From contig CAWATY010000023.1 in the NCBI GenBank assembly GCA_963785115.1, forward strand, positions 372,001 to 436,000: 64,000 nt of DNA, in the 5' to 3' direction. Shown one piece after another: positions 36,152-45,750 of this stretch (positions are counted from its first letter, which is position 1; the number at the start of each line of letters is the position of its first letter). A model generated the notes under the pieces. It was not told the origin of the DNA, ran no database searches, and was given only the letters and a program-made list of their open reading frames with translations. Origin of the DNA: JACCWP01 sp963785115. Its GTDB lineage: Bacteria > Actinomycetota > Actinomycetes > Propionibacteriales > Nocardioidaceae. A program made the translations under genes and the position numbers.

Positions 36152-36798
36152 GGGGTCCGTCCCTTCGTCCTGGCCCGTCGGGCCGCCTCGACGGCCGCCG
36201 CGACGAGGGTGCGCACGGTGTCGACGTCTCCTGCCGCCACCGCATCGGCCGGCACCATCCAGCTGCCGCCGACGGCGGCCACCGCGTCCACCGCGAGGTA
36301 GTCGGCGAGGTCGTCGGCGCCGATGCCGCCGGTGGGCACGAACCGCATGGCGGGGAACGGCGCCGCCAGCGCCCGGACGGCGGCTGCCCCGCCCAGCTGC
36401 CCGGCGGGGAACAGCTTGACGGCGTCCAGGCCCAGCGCGGTGGCGGCCATCAGGTCGCTCGGGGTCGCGACACCCGGCAGCACGGCGACGCCGCGCGCGC
36501 GGGCCCGGTCGACCACCTCGGCGGACAGCCCCGGCGAGACGACGAAGCGGGCACCGGCGTCGACGGCGTCGTCGACCTGGCCCGGGCTCAGCACCGTGCC
36601 GGCGCCGACCAGCACGTCGCCGGTGGTCGCCGTCGTACGCAGCACCTCGAGCGCCTGCGGCGTCCGTAGCGTGATCTCGGCCACCGGCAGTCCCCCGTCG
36701 ACGAGCGCCCGCGTCAGAGCCGGTGCCTGCTCGGGGTCGTCGAGCACGACCACGGGCACCAGCAGGTGGTCGGCCAGGGCGTCGAGGGTCTCGCTCAC
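36148..36798 (-). CDS. KDPG-type 2-keto-3-deoxy-sugar-acid aldolase
   Basis: The 216-residue protein is a class I aldolase of the KDPG/KHG family. Family features are PVVVLDDPEQAPALTRALVDGGLPVAEITLRT, VLVGAGTVLSPGQVDDAVDAGARFVVSPG, the Schiff-base Lys in LGLDAVKLFPAG (about residue 130) and FVPTGGIGADDLADYL. In this operon it likely cleaves the 2-keto-3-deoxy acid made by the dehydratase into pyruvate and an aldehyde (lactaldehyde if the sugar is fucose). GTG 36798 overlaps the epimerase stop, and its own stop overlaps the next ATG. Confidence 0.9.
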   Translation of the reverse strand: MSETLDALADHLLVPVVVLDDPEQAPALTRALVDGGLPVAEITLRTPQALEVLRTTATTGDVLVGAGTVLSPGQVDDAVDAGARFVVSPGLSAEVVDRARARGVAVLPGVATPSDLMAATALGLDAVKLFPAGQLGGAAAVRALAAPFPAMRFVPTGGIGADDLADYLAVDAVAAVGGSWMVPADAVAAGDVDTVRTLVAAAVEAARRARTKGRTP

Positions 36799-37712
36799 CG
36801 CAGCGGCTTGCCCTCGGCATCGAGGACGTCGCGCCAGGACACCTTCGGGCGCCAGCCGAGCAGCCGCTCGGCCTTGGCGTTCGAGATGCCGGCCGCGTCC
36901 GGGCGGTCGACCGGCCGCAGCTCGGTCGGCGAGCCGGGGAACGACGCCTCCCAGCAGGCGTACAGGTCGCGCCCGCCGACGGTGTCGTCGGCGGTGATGA
37001 AGAAGACCTCGTGCCCGGGCAGGTCGCTCTCGACCGACAGCCGGATCGCCTCGCCGAGGTCGCCCGCGTCGATGTAGGACCACCCGTTCAGCGAGGGCTC
37101 GGAGTGGTCGGCGACCGACGGCCCGAGGTTTCGCGCGTACGACGTCTCGTCCTGAACCCAGGTGGGCCGCAACGAGATCACCCGCAGGTCGGACCTGCGG
37201 ACGGCGGCGTCGCAGACCTGCTCGCCGAGGTGCTTGGCCAGCGCGTACGGGTCCTGCGGCTCGACCCGGTGCTCCTCGTCGACCGGCAGGTAGTCGGGGT
37301 GCCACGGCCGCTCGGGGAAGAGGTAGCCGGGAACCGTCTCGCTGGAGATGTTGACCAGCCGTGGGACTCGCCAGCGCACACACGCCTCGACGACGTTGAA
37401 CACGCCGAGCAGGTTGTTGCTGAACACGACGTGCGGCGCGTGCTTGCCTGGCGCGGGGATGGCGCCGGCGTGCACGACGGCGTCGAACGGACCTGGTTTG
37501 TCGGTGGCACCGGGCGACCAGCCCCCGACCAGCGCGTACACCTCTCCCGCGTCGGTGAGGTCGGTGCGCACGTAGTCGGCCGCGCCGTCGTCGGGGCGGT
37601 CCCACCCAGGCTCGGCGCGATCGGTCGCGGTCACCTGGTGGCCGGCGGCCTGCAGCACCCGGATGGCCGAGCGGCCGACCTTGCCCCGGGCTCCGGTCAC
37701 GAGTACACGCAT
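36795..37712 (-). CDS. NAD-dependent epimerase/dehydratase (extended SDR), first gene of sugar-acid operon
   Basis: The 305-residue extended SDR starts with MRVLVTGARGKVGRSAIRVL (Rossmann motif) and has a YALAK catalytic Tyr/Lys pair (about residue 150) after SSET. It resembles uronate dehydrogenase or UDP-sugar epimerase-like proteins; several of these oxidise free sugars or sugar acids in operons like this one. It would then supply the lactone or acid for the dehydratase, but epimerase activity is equally possible. No lactonase gene lies in the operon. It is divergent from the aldo/keto reductase, with 78 bases between starts. Confidence 0.78.
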   Translation of the reverse strand: MRVLVTGARGKVGRSAIRVLQAAGHQVTATDRAEPGWDRPDDGAADYVRTDLTDAGEVYALVGGWSPGATDKPGPFDAVVHAGAIPAPGKHAPHVVFSNNLLGVFNVVEACVRWRVPRLVNISSETVPGYLFPERPWHPDYLPVDEEHRVEPQDPYALAKHLGEQVCDAAVRRSDLRVISLRPTWVQDETSYARNLGPSVADHSEPSLNGWSYIDAGDLGEAIRLSVESDLPGHEVFFITADDTVGGRDLYACWEASFPGSPTELRPVDRPDAAGISNAKAERLLGWRPKVSWRDVLDAEGKPLR

Positions 37713-37790
37713 GGTCGGTATCCGACCAGCCCGCCCGTACGCGCACAACACCGGGTGGCGGCAACTGTTGCCGCCGCCTACGTTCCCCCA

Positions 37791-38825
37791 ATGGAGATTC
37801 GCACCCTCGGGCGCAGTGGCTGCGCCGTGTCCTCGTTCGCCCTCGGCACCATGACGTTCGGCCGCGAGACCGACGAGACGGGCTCGCACGAGCAGCTCGA
37901 CGTCTTCGTCGAGTCCGGCGGCACCCTCGTCGACACCGCCGACGTCTACTCCGACACCGAGTCAGAGGCGATCATCGGCCGCTGGCTGGCCAAGGCGCCG
38001 GTCGAGGTGAGTGAGCGGGTGGTGCTCGCGACCAAGGGCCGGTTCCCCACCGACGACTCGCCCAACGGGCTCGGCCTGTCGCGACGGCACCTGTCGCTCG
38101 CGCTGGACGCGTCGCTGCGGCGACTGCAGGTCGAGACGATCGACCTCTACCAGGTGCACGCCTACGACCCGATCACTCCGCTGGACGAGACCCTGCGCTT
38201 CATCGACGACGCGGTCCGTGCCGGCAAGGTGCGGTACTTCGGCCTGTCGAACTTCACCGGCTGGCAGCTCCAGCGGGCGGTCGACCTCACCGAGCACCAC
38301 GGCTGGACCCGGCCGGTGACGCTGCAGCCGCAGTACAACCTGCTGGTCCGCGAGATCGAGTGGGAGATCGTCCCGGCAGCGCAGCACAACGGACTCGGGC
38401 TGCTGCCGTGGTCGCCGCTCGGCGGCGGATGGCTGACCGGCAAGTACCAGCGCGACGAGCGGCCGACGGGTGCGACGCGGTTGGGCGACAACCCCGACGC
38501 CGGGGTCGAGGCGTACGACCGGCGCAGCACGCTGCAACGCACCTGGGACGTGGTCGAGGCGCTCGAGGAGGTCGCGAACGGCCGCGACGTGCCGATGGCG
38601 AGCGTCGCGCTGGCCTGGCTGGTCGCCCGGCCGGCCGTGACCTCGGTGATCCTGGGCGCCCGGACAACAGAGCAGCTGCGCGCCAACCTGGCCACGGCCG
38701 ACCTGCGGCTCACCGTCGACGAGACCGCCCGACTCGACGAGGCCAGCGACCCAGCCGCCGCCGACTACCCATACGGCGGACCGGGCACCAACCAGCGGTC
38801 ACGACGGATCGAGGGCGGACGCTGA
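37791..38825 (+). CDS. Aldo/keto reductase
   Basis: The 344-residue NADP-dependent oxidoreductase has the TIM-barrel AKR pattern: LGTMTFG, the catalytic Asp/Tyr in VDTADVYSDTESE (about residues 46-56), Lys in VVLATKGRF and His in YQVHAYDP. The late segment SVILGARTTEQLRANL is a cofactor-binding loop. Being divergent from the sugar-acid operon, it may be the sugar (for example L-fucose) dehydrogenase that begins that route or a lactaldehyde reductase that ends it. The gene ends where the unusual purine-rich region begins. Confidence 0.88.
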   Translation: MEIRTLGRSGCAVSSFALGTMTFGRETDETGSHEQLDVFVESGGTLVDTADVYSDTESEAIIGRWLAKAPVEVSERVVLATKGRFPTDDSPNGLGLSRRHLSLALDASLRRLQVETIDLYQVHAYDPITPLDETLRFIDDAVRAGKVRYFGLSNFTGWQLQRAVDLTEHHGWTRPVTLQPQYNLLVREIEWEIVPAAQHNGLGLLPWSPLGGGWLTGKYQRDERPTGATRLGDNPDAGVEAYDRRSTLQRTWDVVEALEEVANGRDVPMASVALAWLVARPAVTSVILGARTTEQLRANLATADLRLTVDETARLDEASDPAAADYPYGGPGTNQRSRRIEGGR

Positions 38826-38842
38826 GCGGCGGCGCCTGTGGC

Positions 38843-39740
38843 GGAGGAGAGGGCAAGGAGAGGATATGATGGGAGGTGGAGAGGAGGAGTTGATGAGGAG
38901 ATAGGGAGAGGAAGATGGGTAGTGGATAGGGTGAATGAGCTGGGGTATAGGGCAAGAGAGCTTAGAGAGCGTAGGGCAGCCGGGTAGCAGTAAGGACAGT
39001 AAGGCAGCGGAGAAGAGCGCGCGACGGAGGGAGGCTGCGGGATGCGGCAAGGTGCGGTGCGGCGGCGATGGGGACGGTGATGGACAGCCGCAGGCGGCGA
39101 AGCGGTGCGATGCGTTGGGTGAGGAGGATGTAGGTACATAGGAGGCAGCGAACCCAGGCGAGGGGTTGGTGGGCGCGCACGGTTGGTGAGCAGGGCCACA
39201 GCGCAGGGCGGGACGCACTGGGCGCTGTGGCTGCGGACGGCGGCGACGAGCGGACGAGAAACCAGCGACGCGGTTCCAGCGGGATGCGCTCGATGCGGCA
39301 AGGCGATGGTCACAGGCGGTGGTGAGCGAGACGAGCAGCGCGGCACATGTGACGGGGACCTGCGCAGGGGCGCGCGAGGCCACGAAGACAGACGATGCGA
39401 GCCTGAGCAGCGCGGTCGTGAGATAGTACGAAGGAAGCAACTCGCCCACGCCGCCGAGCATGAGGCGCGATTGGGGATGAGATGATCACTGGAAACGAGA
39501 AGCGCGCGGCGGAGGGAGTGAGTGCGTGCGGGGAACGGGTGCGAGTGAGGTCACGTTGGTGATCAACGGGTGCGACGGATCAATCGGTCGGGTGTGGCCG
39601 TGCGCTCTGACAAGGTCATCCCACAGCTCGACCACGTGTCGTGCGCACACCCCCCCGCGCGTCCACACGCCGCTCGCCGTGAGACCCACACCGACACGAG
39701 CGCGAGACACACAAAAAAAAAAAATGCCACGATCGGGGAC
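38843..39740. other. Gene-free 0.9 kb stretch with extreme strand asymmetry and a poly(A) run
   Basis: I see no credible gene here; the open frames are low-complexity. From 38841 to 38940 only about 3 of 100 bases on the + strand are C, and G plus A make up roughly 80%. C then rises step by step to about 30% near 39300. At the right end (about 39640-39724) the bias flips to A/C with little T, ending in twelve A residues at 39713-39724. Such a gradient is unlike the flanking coding DNA. It might be a real purine-rich tract, or a gap filled with low-quality sequence. Nothing resembling a tRNA, IS end or CRISPR was found. Confidence 0.7.
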
Positions 39741-40568
39741 ATGACCCCGGGCCGCATCGGCTACGTGCTGGGCGGCGGCGGCGTGCACGGCTCGTGCGAG
39801 GTGGGCATGCTCCGCGCCCTCACCGAGGCGGGCATCGAGCCCGATCTGGTCGTCGGCACGTCCATCGGCGCGATCAACGGGGCGGCGTACGCGCTCTCGC
39901 CCGGTCCGGATGCGGTCGAGCGGCTCGCCGACCTGTGGCGCCGGATGTCCGGCAGCGCGGTCCTCGGTGGCTCGTTGCTCGGACGGGCCGGCACCCTGAT
40001 CCGCTCGCGCACTCACCTGCACGAGCACGACGCGCTGCGCGAGCTGCTGAGCTCCGAGGTCGGAGACCGGCGGATCGAGGACCTGCCGGTCCAGTTCCAG
40101 TGCGTGGCGGCGAGCATCGAGCGTGCCCGCGAGCACTGGTTCACCAGCGGCCCGCTGGTCGACGCCGTGCTCGCCAGCTCCGCGGCCCCGGGGCTGCTGC
40201 CAGCCGTCGAGATCGACGGGGAGCACTTCCTGGACGGCGGCCTGGTGGACAGCATCCCGGTCGGGCGCGCGGTGGAGCTCGGGGCCACGACGGTCTTCGT
40301 GCTGCAGGTCGGCCGGGTCGAGACCCCGCTGGAGCCGCCGCGCTCACCGGCGGAAGTGGCGTTCGTCGCCTTCGAGATCGCCCGCCGGCACCGCTTCGCC
40401 ACGACGATGGCCGAGCTGACCGACGACGTCGACGTGCACGTGCTGCCGGCCGGGGCCGATCCGGCCCGGCTGTCGGGGTTCCGCCAGCTGCGCTACCGCG
40501 ACCTCGGTGACGTCGGCGCGCGGATCGACGCGGCGTACGAGGCCACGGCCGCGTACCTCGCCGCCTGA
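39741..40568 (+). CDS. Patatin-like phospholipase
   Basis: The 275-residue protein is a patatin-like serine lipase (acyl hydrolase). It has the oxyanion hole GGGGVHGS (about residues 11-18), the nucleophile elbow GTSIG (Ser at about 41) and the catalytic Asp in DGGLVDSIP (about 170). No signal peptide is seen, so it acts on cytoplasmic or inner-membrane lipid. ATG 39741 lies 16 bases after the poly(A) run, with a weak site (cgggga). A PlsC-like acyltransferase follows 35 bases downstream on the same strand, suggesting linked lipid remodelling. Confidence 0.9.
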   Translation: MTPGRIGYVLGGGGVHGSCEVGMLRALTEAGIEPDLVVGTSIGAINGAAYALSPGPDAVERLADLWRRMSGSAVLGGSLLGRAGTLIRSRTHLHEHDALRELLSSEVGDRRIEDLPVQFQCVAASIERAREHWFTSGPLVDAVLASSAAPGLLPAVEIDGEHFLDGGLVDSIPVGRAVELGATTVFVLQVGRVETPLEPPRSPAEVAFVAFEIARRHRFATTMAELTDDVDVHVLPAGADPARLSGFRQLRYRDLGDVGARIDAAYEATAAYLAA

Positions 40569-40603
40569 GCGCCAATCGGCACGCACCGTGCCACCATCGG
40601 GCG

Positions 40604-41638
40604 GTGAGGGTTCCCCCGTGGCCGGTGCGCCGGGTGCTCGGCGTCGGGCTGCTGGTGGCCTTGGTGCTCGTCGTGCTGGCGCTGCCGCTGCTGGTGGTGG
40701 CCGCCCTCGTGGCCTCGAACTGGCTGCCCGGCCGGTGGCGCGGCCCGCGGTTGTTCGCGTTCGCCCTGGTGGGGCTGACGCTGGAGGCGGCGTCCGTGGT
40801 GGTGGCGTTCGGGCTGTGGGTGGCCAGCGGCTTCGGGTACGCCATCCGCCGACCGGTGTTCCAGCGCGCGCACCTCGCGGTCCTGCGCTGGCTGCTGGTC
40901 GTGCTGGTGGGCGTCGCCCAGTGGCTCTTCCGGCTCGAGGTCGTCACCGACGGCGACGGCTGGAGCCCGTTGGACGACGGCGTCCCGGGGTCGACCAACG
41001 CGATGCTGGTGCTGGGCCGGCACGCCGGCCCCGGCGACAGCGTGCTGCTGATGGAGACGCTGATGAACCGCGACCACCTCCGCCGGCCGCGGGTGGTGAT
41101 GAAGGACACCATGCAGCTGGACCCGCTCGTCGACGTCTACTTCAACCGGCTGCGCGCGGCCTTCGTCAACCCGTCGGGCGCTGACGGCGACGCGGCCGAG
41201 GTACGGATCGCCGAGCTCGCCGCCGACCTCGGCACCGAGGACGCGCTGCTGATCTTCCCCGAGGGCGGCAACTTCACGCCGGGCCGACGTGGGCGCGCTA
41301 TCCGGAGCCTGCGGCGTCGGGGTCACACAGAGTCCGCCGAGCGGGCCGAGGAGCTGGTGCACGTGTTGCCGCCTCGCCCCGGCGGCGTCCTGGCGGCGCT
41401 CGACGCGGCCCCGCACGCCGACGTCGTGTTCGTGGCGCACACCGGGCTCGACCACCTCACCGGCGTACGCGACATCTGGCGCTCGATCCCGCAGGAGAAG
41501 GAGCTCTACCTGCGCTGGTGGTTCTACGCCGCCGACGACGTCCCCACCGGCCGCGACCAGCGGATCGAGTGGCTCTTCGACCGGTGGAGCGACATCGACC
41601 GCTGGATCACCGAGCACCGCGACCCCGTCCCCCACTGA
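40604..41638 (+). CDS. Membrane-bound 1-acylglycerol-3-phosphate acyltransferase-like protein
   Basis: The 344-residue protein has two N-terminal hydrophobic segments (about residues 9-36 and 48-72) plus a third near 88-106. They are followed by an acyltransferase domain with the catalytic HxxxxD motif as RHAGPGDS (about residue 139) and the substrate-binding FPEGGN (about 223). These are the PlsC block I and block III signatures; Gly replaces the usual Thr in PEGT. It would acylate lysophosphatidic acid or another acceptor. The GTG start at 40604 follows the patatin gene, probably on the same transcript. Confidence 0.85.
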   Translation: MRVPPWPVRRVLGVGLLVALVLVVLALPLLVVAALVASNWLPGRWRGPRLFAFALVGLTLEAASVVVAFGLWVASGFGYAIRRPVFQRAHLAVLRWLLVVLVGVAQWLFRLEVVTDGDGWSPLDDGVPGSTNAMLVLGRHAGPGDSVLLMETLMNRDHLRRPRVVMKDTMQLDPLVDVYFNRLRAAFVNPSGADGDAAEVRIAELAADLGTEDALLIFPEGGNFTPGRRGRAIRSLRRRGHTESAERAEELVHVLPPRPGGVLAALDAAPHADVVFVAHTGLDHLTGVRDIWRSIPQEKELYLRWWFYAADDVPTGRDQRIEWLFDRWSDIDRWITEHRDPVPH

Positions 41639-41647
41639 CCCTGCTGC

Positions 41648-42505
41648 TCAGGTCCGGGCGGCCGAGGGTGGGTGGCCGTAGCGAGAGCGGTAGGCCCGGC
41701 CGAAGTGGGAGACGTTGCCGAAGCCCGCCGCCTGGCACGCCTCGGTGACGGTGACGTCGGTCGACACCAGCAGCGAGCGGGCGAAGCGCAGCCTGCGCTG
41801 CAGCAGGTAGGCCTGGAACGGCACGCCCGTGTAGGCATGGAAGCGCTCACTGAAGTAGTTGGCGGACAGGTGCGCCTGCGCGGCAACCTCGACCAGGGTC
41901 AGGTGCTCACGGAAGTGCTGGTCGACGTGGAACAGCGCGCGCCGCATCGGGGTGTCGGCGCCACCGGCCGGGGCGACGTGGGCGTCGGCGCCGGTGTCGG
42001 CGCCGGTGTCGCTCGCGACCGGCAGCCGCCGGGCGAACTCCACCAACAGGCACCGCAGCAGCGCCTCGACGACCTGGGCGGAGCCCGGCAGCCCGCTGAC
42101 GTGCTCGCGCCACATCCGCTCGACGTCCGGGCGCGCCGCCGAGAAGTCGTCGACCACCCACCCGCTGCGCTCGGACGCGGGACCGAGCAGCTCGTGCAGG
42201 TGCGGGTCGATCAGCAGCGGGTCGATCACGACGTCGTAGCAGCGGAGCGGCTCGTCGCCGATGGCCTCGTAGCCGTGCAGCTCGGCCGGGCTCAGCAGCA
42301 GCGCGGTGCCCGGTCCGATCTCGTGCGCCTCGCCGTCGCAGACGTGCCGGCTGCGCCCGGAGAGCACGAGCACCAGCTCGTAGAAGTCGTGCCAGTGCAC
42401 CGGCACGTCGTGCAACCGCTGGTGCAGGACCCGCACCGGGGCGTCCGGCGTGGCCAGCGCATCGAGGGTGTAGCGCTCGACCGGGTCCAGGCTCATCCCC
42501 CGCAC
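41648..42505 (-). CDS. AraC-family transcriptional regulator with cupin domain
   Basis: The 285-residue regulator has an N-terminal cupin-like sugar-sensing domain (VPVHWHDFYELVLVLSGRSRHVCDGEAHEIGPGTALLLSP) and a C-terminal double helix-turn-helix (LTLVEVAAQAHLSANYFSERFHAYTGVPFQAYLLQRRL; VTEACQAAGFGNVSHFGRAYR). It is divergent from the LacI gene, and a LacI-type palindrome lies in the 64-base gap just next to its start. The start may be GTG 42505 or ATG 42496; neither has a good ribosome site. It likely activates the nearby sugar genes. Confidence 0.88.
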   Translation of the reverse strand: MRGMSLDPVERYTLDALATPDAPVRVLHQRLHDVPVHWHDFYELVLVLSGRSRHVCDGEAHEIGPGTALLLSPAELHGYEAIGDEPLRCYDVVIDPLLIDPHLHELLGPASERSGWVVDDFSAARPDVERMWREHVSGLPGSAQVVEALLRCLLVEFARRLPVASDTGADTGADAHVAPAGGADTPMRRALFHVDQHFREHLTLVEVAAQAHLSANYFSERFHAYTGVPFQAYLLQRRLRFARSLLVSTDVTVTEACQAAGFGNVSHFGRAYRSRYGHPPSAART

Positions 42506-42508
42506 CGT

Positions 42509-42522
42509 ACAAAACGATTTGT
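42509..42522. promoter_or_regulatory. LacI-type operator, copy a (AraC/LacI divergent region)
   Basis: ACAAAACGATTTGT: arms ACAAA/TTTGT around a CG-containing centre, lying between the divergent AraC and LacI starts. It matches the palindromes at 46821, 60968 and 63958 and likely binds the adjacent LacI protein for autoregulation. Confidence 0.65.
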
Positions 42523-42569
42523 CACTGCGCTAGGGTTCCGGGGCGGCGACGGGCGGGAAGGACGGATCG

Positions 42570-43586
42570 ATGACCCAGACGCAGGACGCTGGGCGCGAGC
42601 GAGTGACGATCCTCGACGTCGCGGAGCGCGCCGGCGTCAGCGCCACCACCGTGTCGCACGTGCTCTCGGGCAAGCGGCTGGTCGCCGCCACCACCCGCGA
42701 GCGGGTCGAGCAGGCCGTGCAGGAGCTCGGCTACCGCCCCAACCACGTCGCCCGCAATCTGCGCACCCGCCGCTCGCACATGATCGCCGTTGTCGTGCCG
42801 GACATCACCAACCCGTTCTACAGCGTCCTCACCCGCGGGCTCGCCGACGCCGTGCTGGGCGGCGACTACGGCACCTATGTCTGCAACACCGACGGGCGCC
42901 TCGACCGCGAGCGCACCTTCGTCGAGGACGTCATGGACCGCGGCGTCGACGGCATGGTCATCGCCTCGGTCAGCGCGGCCGCCGGACAGGCCTCGGCACC
43001 GATCCGCTACGGCACGCCGGTGGTCTGCCTCGGCGACAGCATCGACCACCCCGACATCGACCGAGTGGTCTCTGACGACGGCGACGGCTCCTGCGCCGCC
43101 ACCCTGCACCTGCTGCGCCGGGGTGCTCAGCGGGTGGCGATGATCAAGGGCCCGCCCCACACCGGCGTCGCCCGTGTCGACGGCTACGCCCGGGCCCTGG
43201 GCGAGACCGGTAAGGAGTACGACGAGCGCTACACGGTCCGCGGTGACTGGACCCGACCGGGCGGGCGCAGCGCGATGCACCAGCTGATGCGACTCGACCC
43301 GCCACCCGACGCCGTGTTCTGCGCCAACGACCTGATGGCCATCGGCGCCATGGACGCCGCACGCGAGCTCGGGTTGTCGATCCCCGGTGACGTGGCCCTC
43401 GCGGGCTTCGACGACATCGACGCCGCCGAGCTGGTGAGCCCGTCGCTGACCACGGTCGGCAACCCGTCCTACGAGACCGGCCGCGCGGCCGGTGACCTGC
43501 TGCTGACCCGGATGCAGGACCACTACTCCGGACCGCGCCGCACCGTCGTGCTGCCCTGCCCGTTGATCCAGCGCGAATCTGCCTGA
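42570..43586 (+). CDS. LacI-family transcriptional repressor
   Basis: The 338-residue repressor has the LacI helix-turn-helix and hinge (TILDVAERAGVSATTVSHVLSGKRLVAATTRERV, residues 13-46). The periplasmic-binding-protein-like sensor domain follows (MIAVVVPDITNPFYSVLTRGL; FCANDLMAIGAMDAARELGLSIPGDVALAGFDDI). It starts a rightward unit with the glycoside hydrolase-like gene 31 bases on. Four similar palindromes at this promoter, the binding-protein promoter, one oxidoreductase promoter and the xylanase promoter make it the probable local regulator; the effector is presumably an oligosaccharide or its product. Confidence 0.92.
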   Translation: MTQTQDAGRERVTILDVAERAGVSATTVSHVLSGKRLVAATTRERVEQAVQELGYRPNHVARNLRTRRSHMIAVVVPDITNPFYSVLTRGLADAVLGGDYGTYVCNTDGRLDRERTFVEDVMDRGVDGMVIASVSAAAGQASAPIRYGTPVVCLGDSIDHPDIDRVVSDDGDGSCAATLHLLRRGAQRVAMIKGPPHTGVARVDGYARALGETGKEYDERYTVRGDWTRPGGRSAMHQLMRLDPPPDAVFCANDLMAIGAMDAARELGLSIPGDVALAGFDDIDAAELVSPSLTTVGNPSYETGRAAGDLLLTRMQDHYSGPRRTVVLPCPLIQRESA

Positions 43587-43617
43587 CCCCCAGCACCCCC
43601 CGAGAGAGGGCCCCCGG

Positions 43618-45750
43618 ATGCAGCGCGGTGTCTACTTCGACGCCTGGTTCCCGCGGCAGCACTGCTATCACCCGAGCCTGCCCCCGCGGCGGCTGCGCAT
43701 GGTCGACGACCTCGTGGCCTACCGGGCGGACGTGCTGGTGTGGTCGGCGCTCGGCGGCGGGTCGCTCGCCCTGCCGTACCTCGAGCAAGAGGCGTTCGGC
43801 GCGGTCGACGCCCGGTCGCGCTTCTACGGGTTCGTCAACGACAGCGAGTTCATCGCCGCGTGCCATGAGCAGGGCATCAGCGTCTTCGGCGTCGTGTTCG
43901 AGGCGCAGGGCTGGGAGTTCCCGGTCGAGCTCAACGACGCCGAGGACACCGTCCTCGCCCTGAACGAGCTCCGGGGCGTCGGCCACCGGGACTGGCTGGG
44001 GCTGCGCGAGTTCTCGCAGAACCGCTACCCGAAGCTGTGGCCAGCCGGTGGAGACGTACTTCCCCGGCGGCCTGGTCAACAGCGACGGCGAGCCGGTCAC
44101 CGACCTGATCGAGGAGTGCGCCGCCCGCGACATCCACCAGGTCGCCTGTCACGCGCGCTGGGTGGAGTGCCCCGACCGCGACCACCAGTGTTACTACATG
44201 GACCGCAACAACCCGGTCTGGCGTGAGTACCTCAAGGCCGTGATCCGGATCCAGATCGACGCCGGAGTCGACGGCATCCAGCTGGACGAGGCCGAGCTGC
44301 CGATGGGGGCCTTCCAGTACGGCGCCTGCTTCTGCAAGGACTGCATGAAGGGCTTCCGGGCCCACCTGCAGGCGCTGCCCGACGACGAGCGCAGCGCCGA
44401 CCTCGAGGGCGTCGACCTGGAGACGTTCCACTACGGCGAGTGGCTGCTCGCCCGGGGCTTCGACTTCACCGGCGACCGCAGCTCGACGCCGTTGTTCGGT
44501 GACTACTTCCGCTACCAGTGCACCGCGATCCAGCGGTACTTCCACGAGCTGGCTGCCTATGCCCGCGCGTACGGGCGCGAGCAGGGTCGCGACGTCCTGG
44601 TGTCCGGCAACTTCTTCAACCTCGACCCGACCTACCTCGCACTCGCCGACGACGTCGACCTCGTCATCACCGAGATGCGCAACACGAGCTATCGGCAGCC
44701 GGAGTGGTACCGCTACGTCGCGGCGTTCGCCGGCGACAAGGACGTCGTCGTCGTGGAGAACCCCTACGGGGGCGTGGTGCCCGAGCTGGTGGCGATGCTC
44801 AAGGAGGGCCGCGGGCACGACCTGCTGCGGCTGTCGCTGCACGAGGGTGCGGCGTTCGGCGCCAACATGACGGTGCCGTACGGCTCCTGGATGGGCAGCA
44901 CGATCGAGGACTCCTTCTACGCCCCACACGACCTGCTGGTCGAGGTCCAGGACTTCCTCGCCGACCACGACGACCTGTACCAGCGACGGACCCATCACGA
45001 GCTCGCCGTGGTGTTCAGCGTCGCGAGCACCCGCGAGCTGATCAGCCGCCAGGACGCGAGCGACAACCTGCGCAACGCCCGCGACGAGTCGGTGCAGGTT
45101 CCCTACCGCAACGTGGTGAAGGCCCTCGCCGACGCGGCGGAGCCGTTCGACGTCGTGCTGTTCCCCGACGGCGTCACGGCCCCCGACCGGGTCATCGGCG
45201 ACACCCTCGCGCGGTACCGCACCGTGGTGCTGCCGGACTGCACCGTCCTCACCGCGGCGCAGGCAGAGGCGGTCACCGCGTTCCTGGACGGCGGCGGCAC
45301 GGTCGTCGTCACCGACCGGTTCGGCGACACCCTGGACCCGGGGCAGCGCGAGGCGCTGCTCACCCATCCCGGCGTGCGTCGGGCGGACCACCGCGACCTC
45401 GACGCCCTGCTGCCGCACGGCGCGCAGGTGCGCCTCGGCTCCGGCGGTGGCACGGGCGGCCACCCGGACGGGTCACCGGCGTCGGACTCAACATCGGCCG
45501 GCTCGACGACGACGCCGCGGCGGTGCACCTGGTCAACTACCGCTACGACGCCGAGACCGACCAGGTGCAGCCGCTGGCCGACCTCGAGCTGGCGGTCCGG
45601 CTCCCGTTCACGGCGACCTCGGCCCGCCTGGTCGCGACCGACGGCAGCACCGAGCTGGCGCTGCGCGCCGACGGCGACCGGAACGTCGTCACGGTGCCCG
45701 CCCTGGGCGTGCACGGCGTCGTCGTGCTGCAGACGGGCGAGGTGGCCTGA
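43618..45750 (+). pseudogene. Glycoside hydrolase-like TIM-barrel protein (frameshifted)
   Basis: Read through two frame changes, this encodes about 710 residues with no signal peptide. The first part (VYFDAWFPRQHCYHP; GISVFGVVFEAQGWEFPVELND; ETYFPGGLVNSDGEPVTDLIEECAARDIHQ; VDGIQLDEAELP) resembles uncharacterised glycosyl-hydrolase-like barrels. The later part (VVLPDCTVLTAAQAEAVTAFLDGGGTVVVTDRFG) resembles a beta-galactosidase trimerisation-like domain. The first shift is an extra A at 44043; the second, near 45470, is a missing base. Repaired, both joints read smoothly. The stop overlaps the dehydrogenase ATG (TGATG). Cytoplasmic processing of an imported oligosaccharide is plausible; the exact family is unsure. 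Confidence 0.65.

Noticed and set aside
38765..39461. Reverse-strand open frames rich in Ser, Pro and Leu
   Set aside because: They are the complement of a purine-rich low-complexity tract, with no domain, ribosome site or normal codon use.
39713..39724. Twelve A residues considered as an insertion-sequence or retroelement end
   Set aside because: No terminal inverted repeats, target duplication or transposase are nearby.
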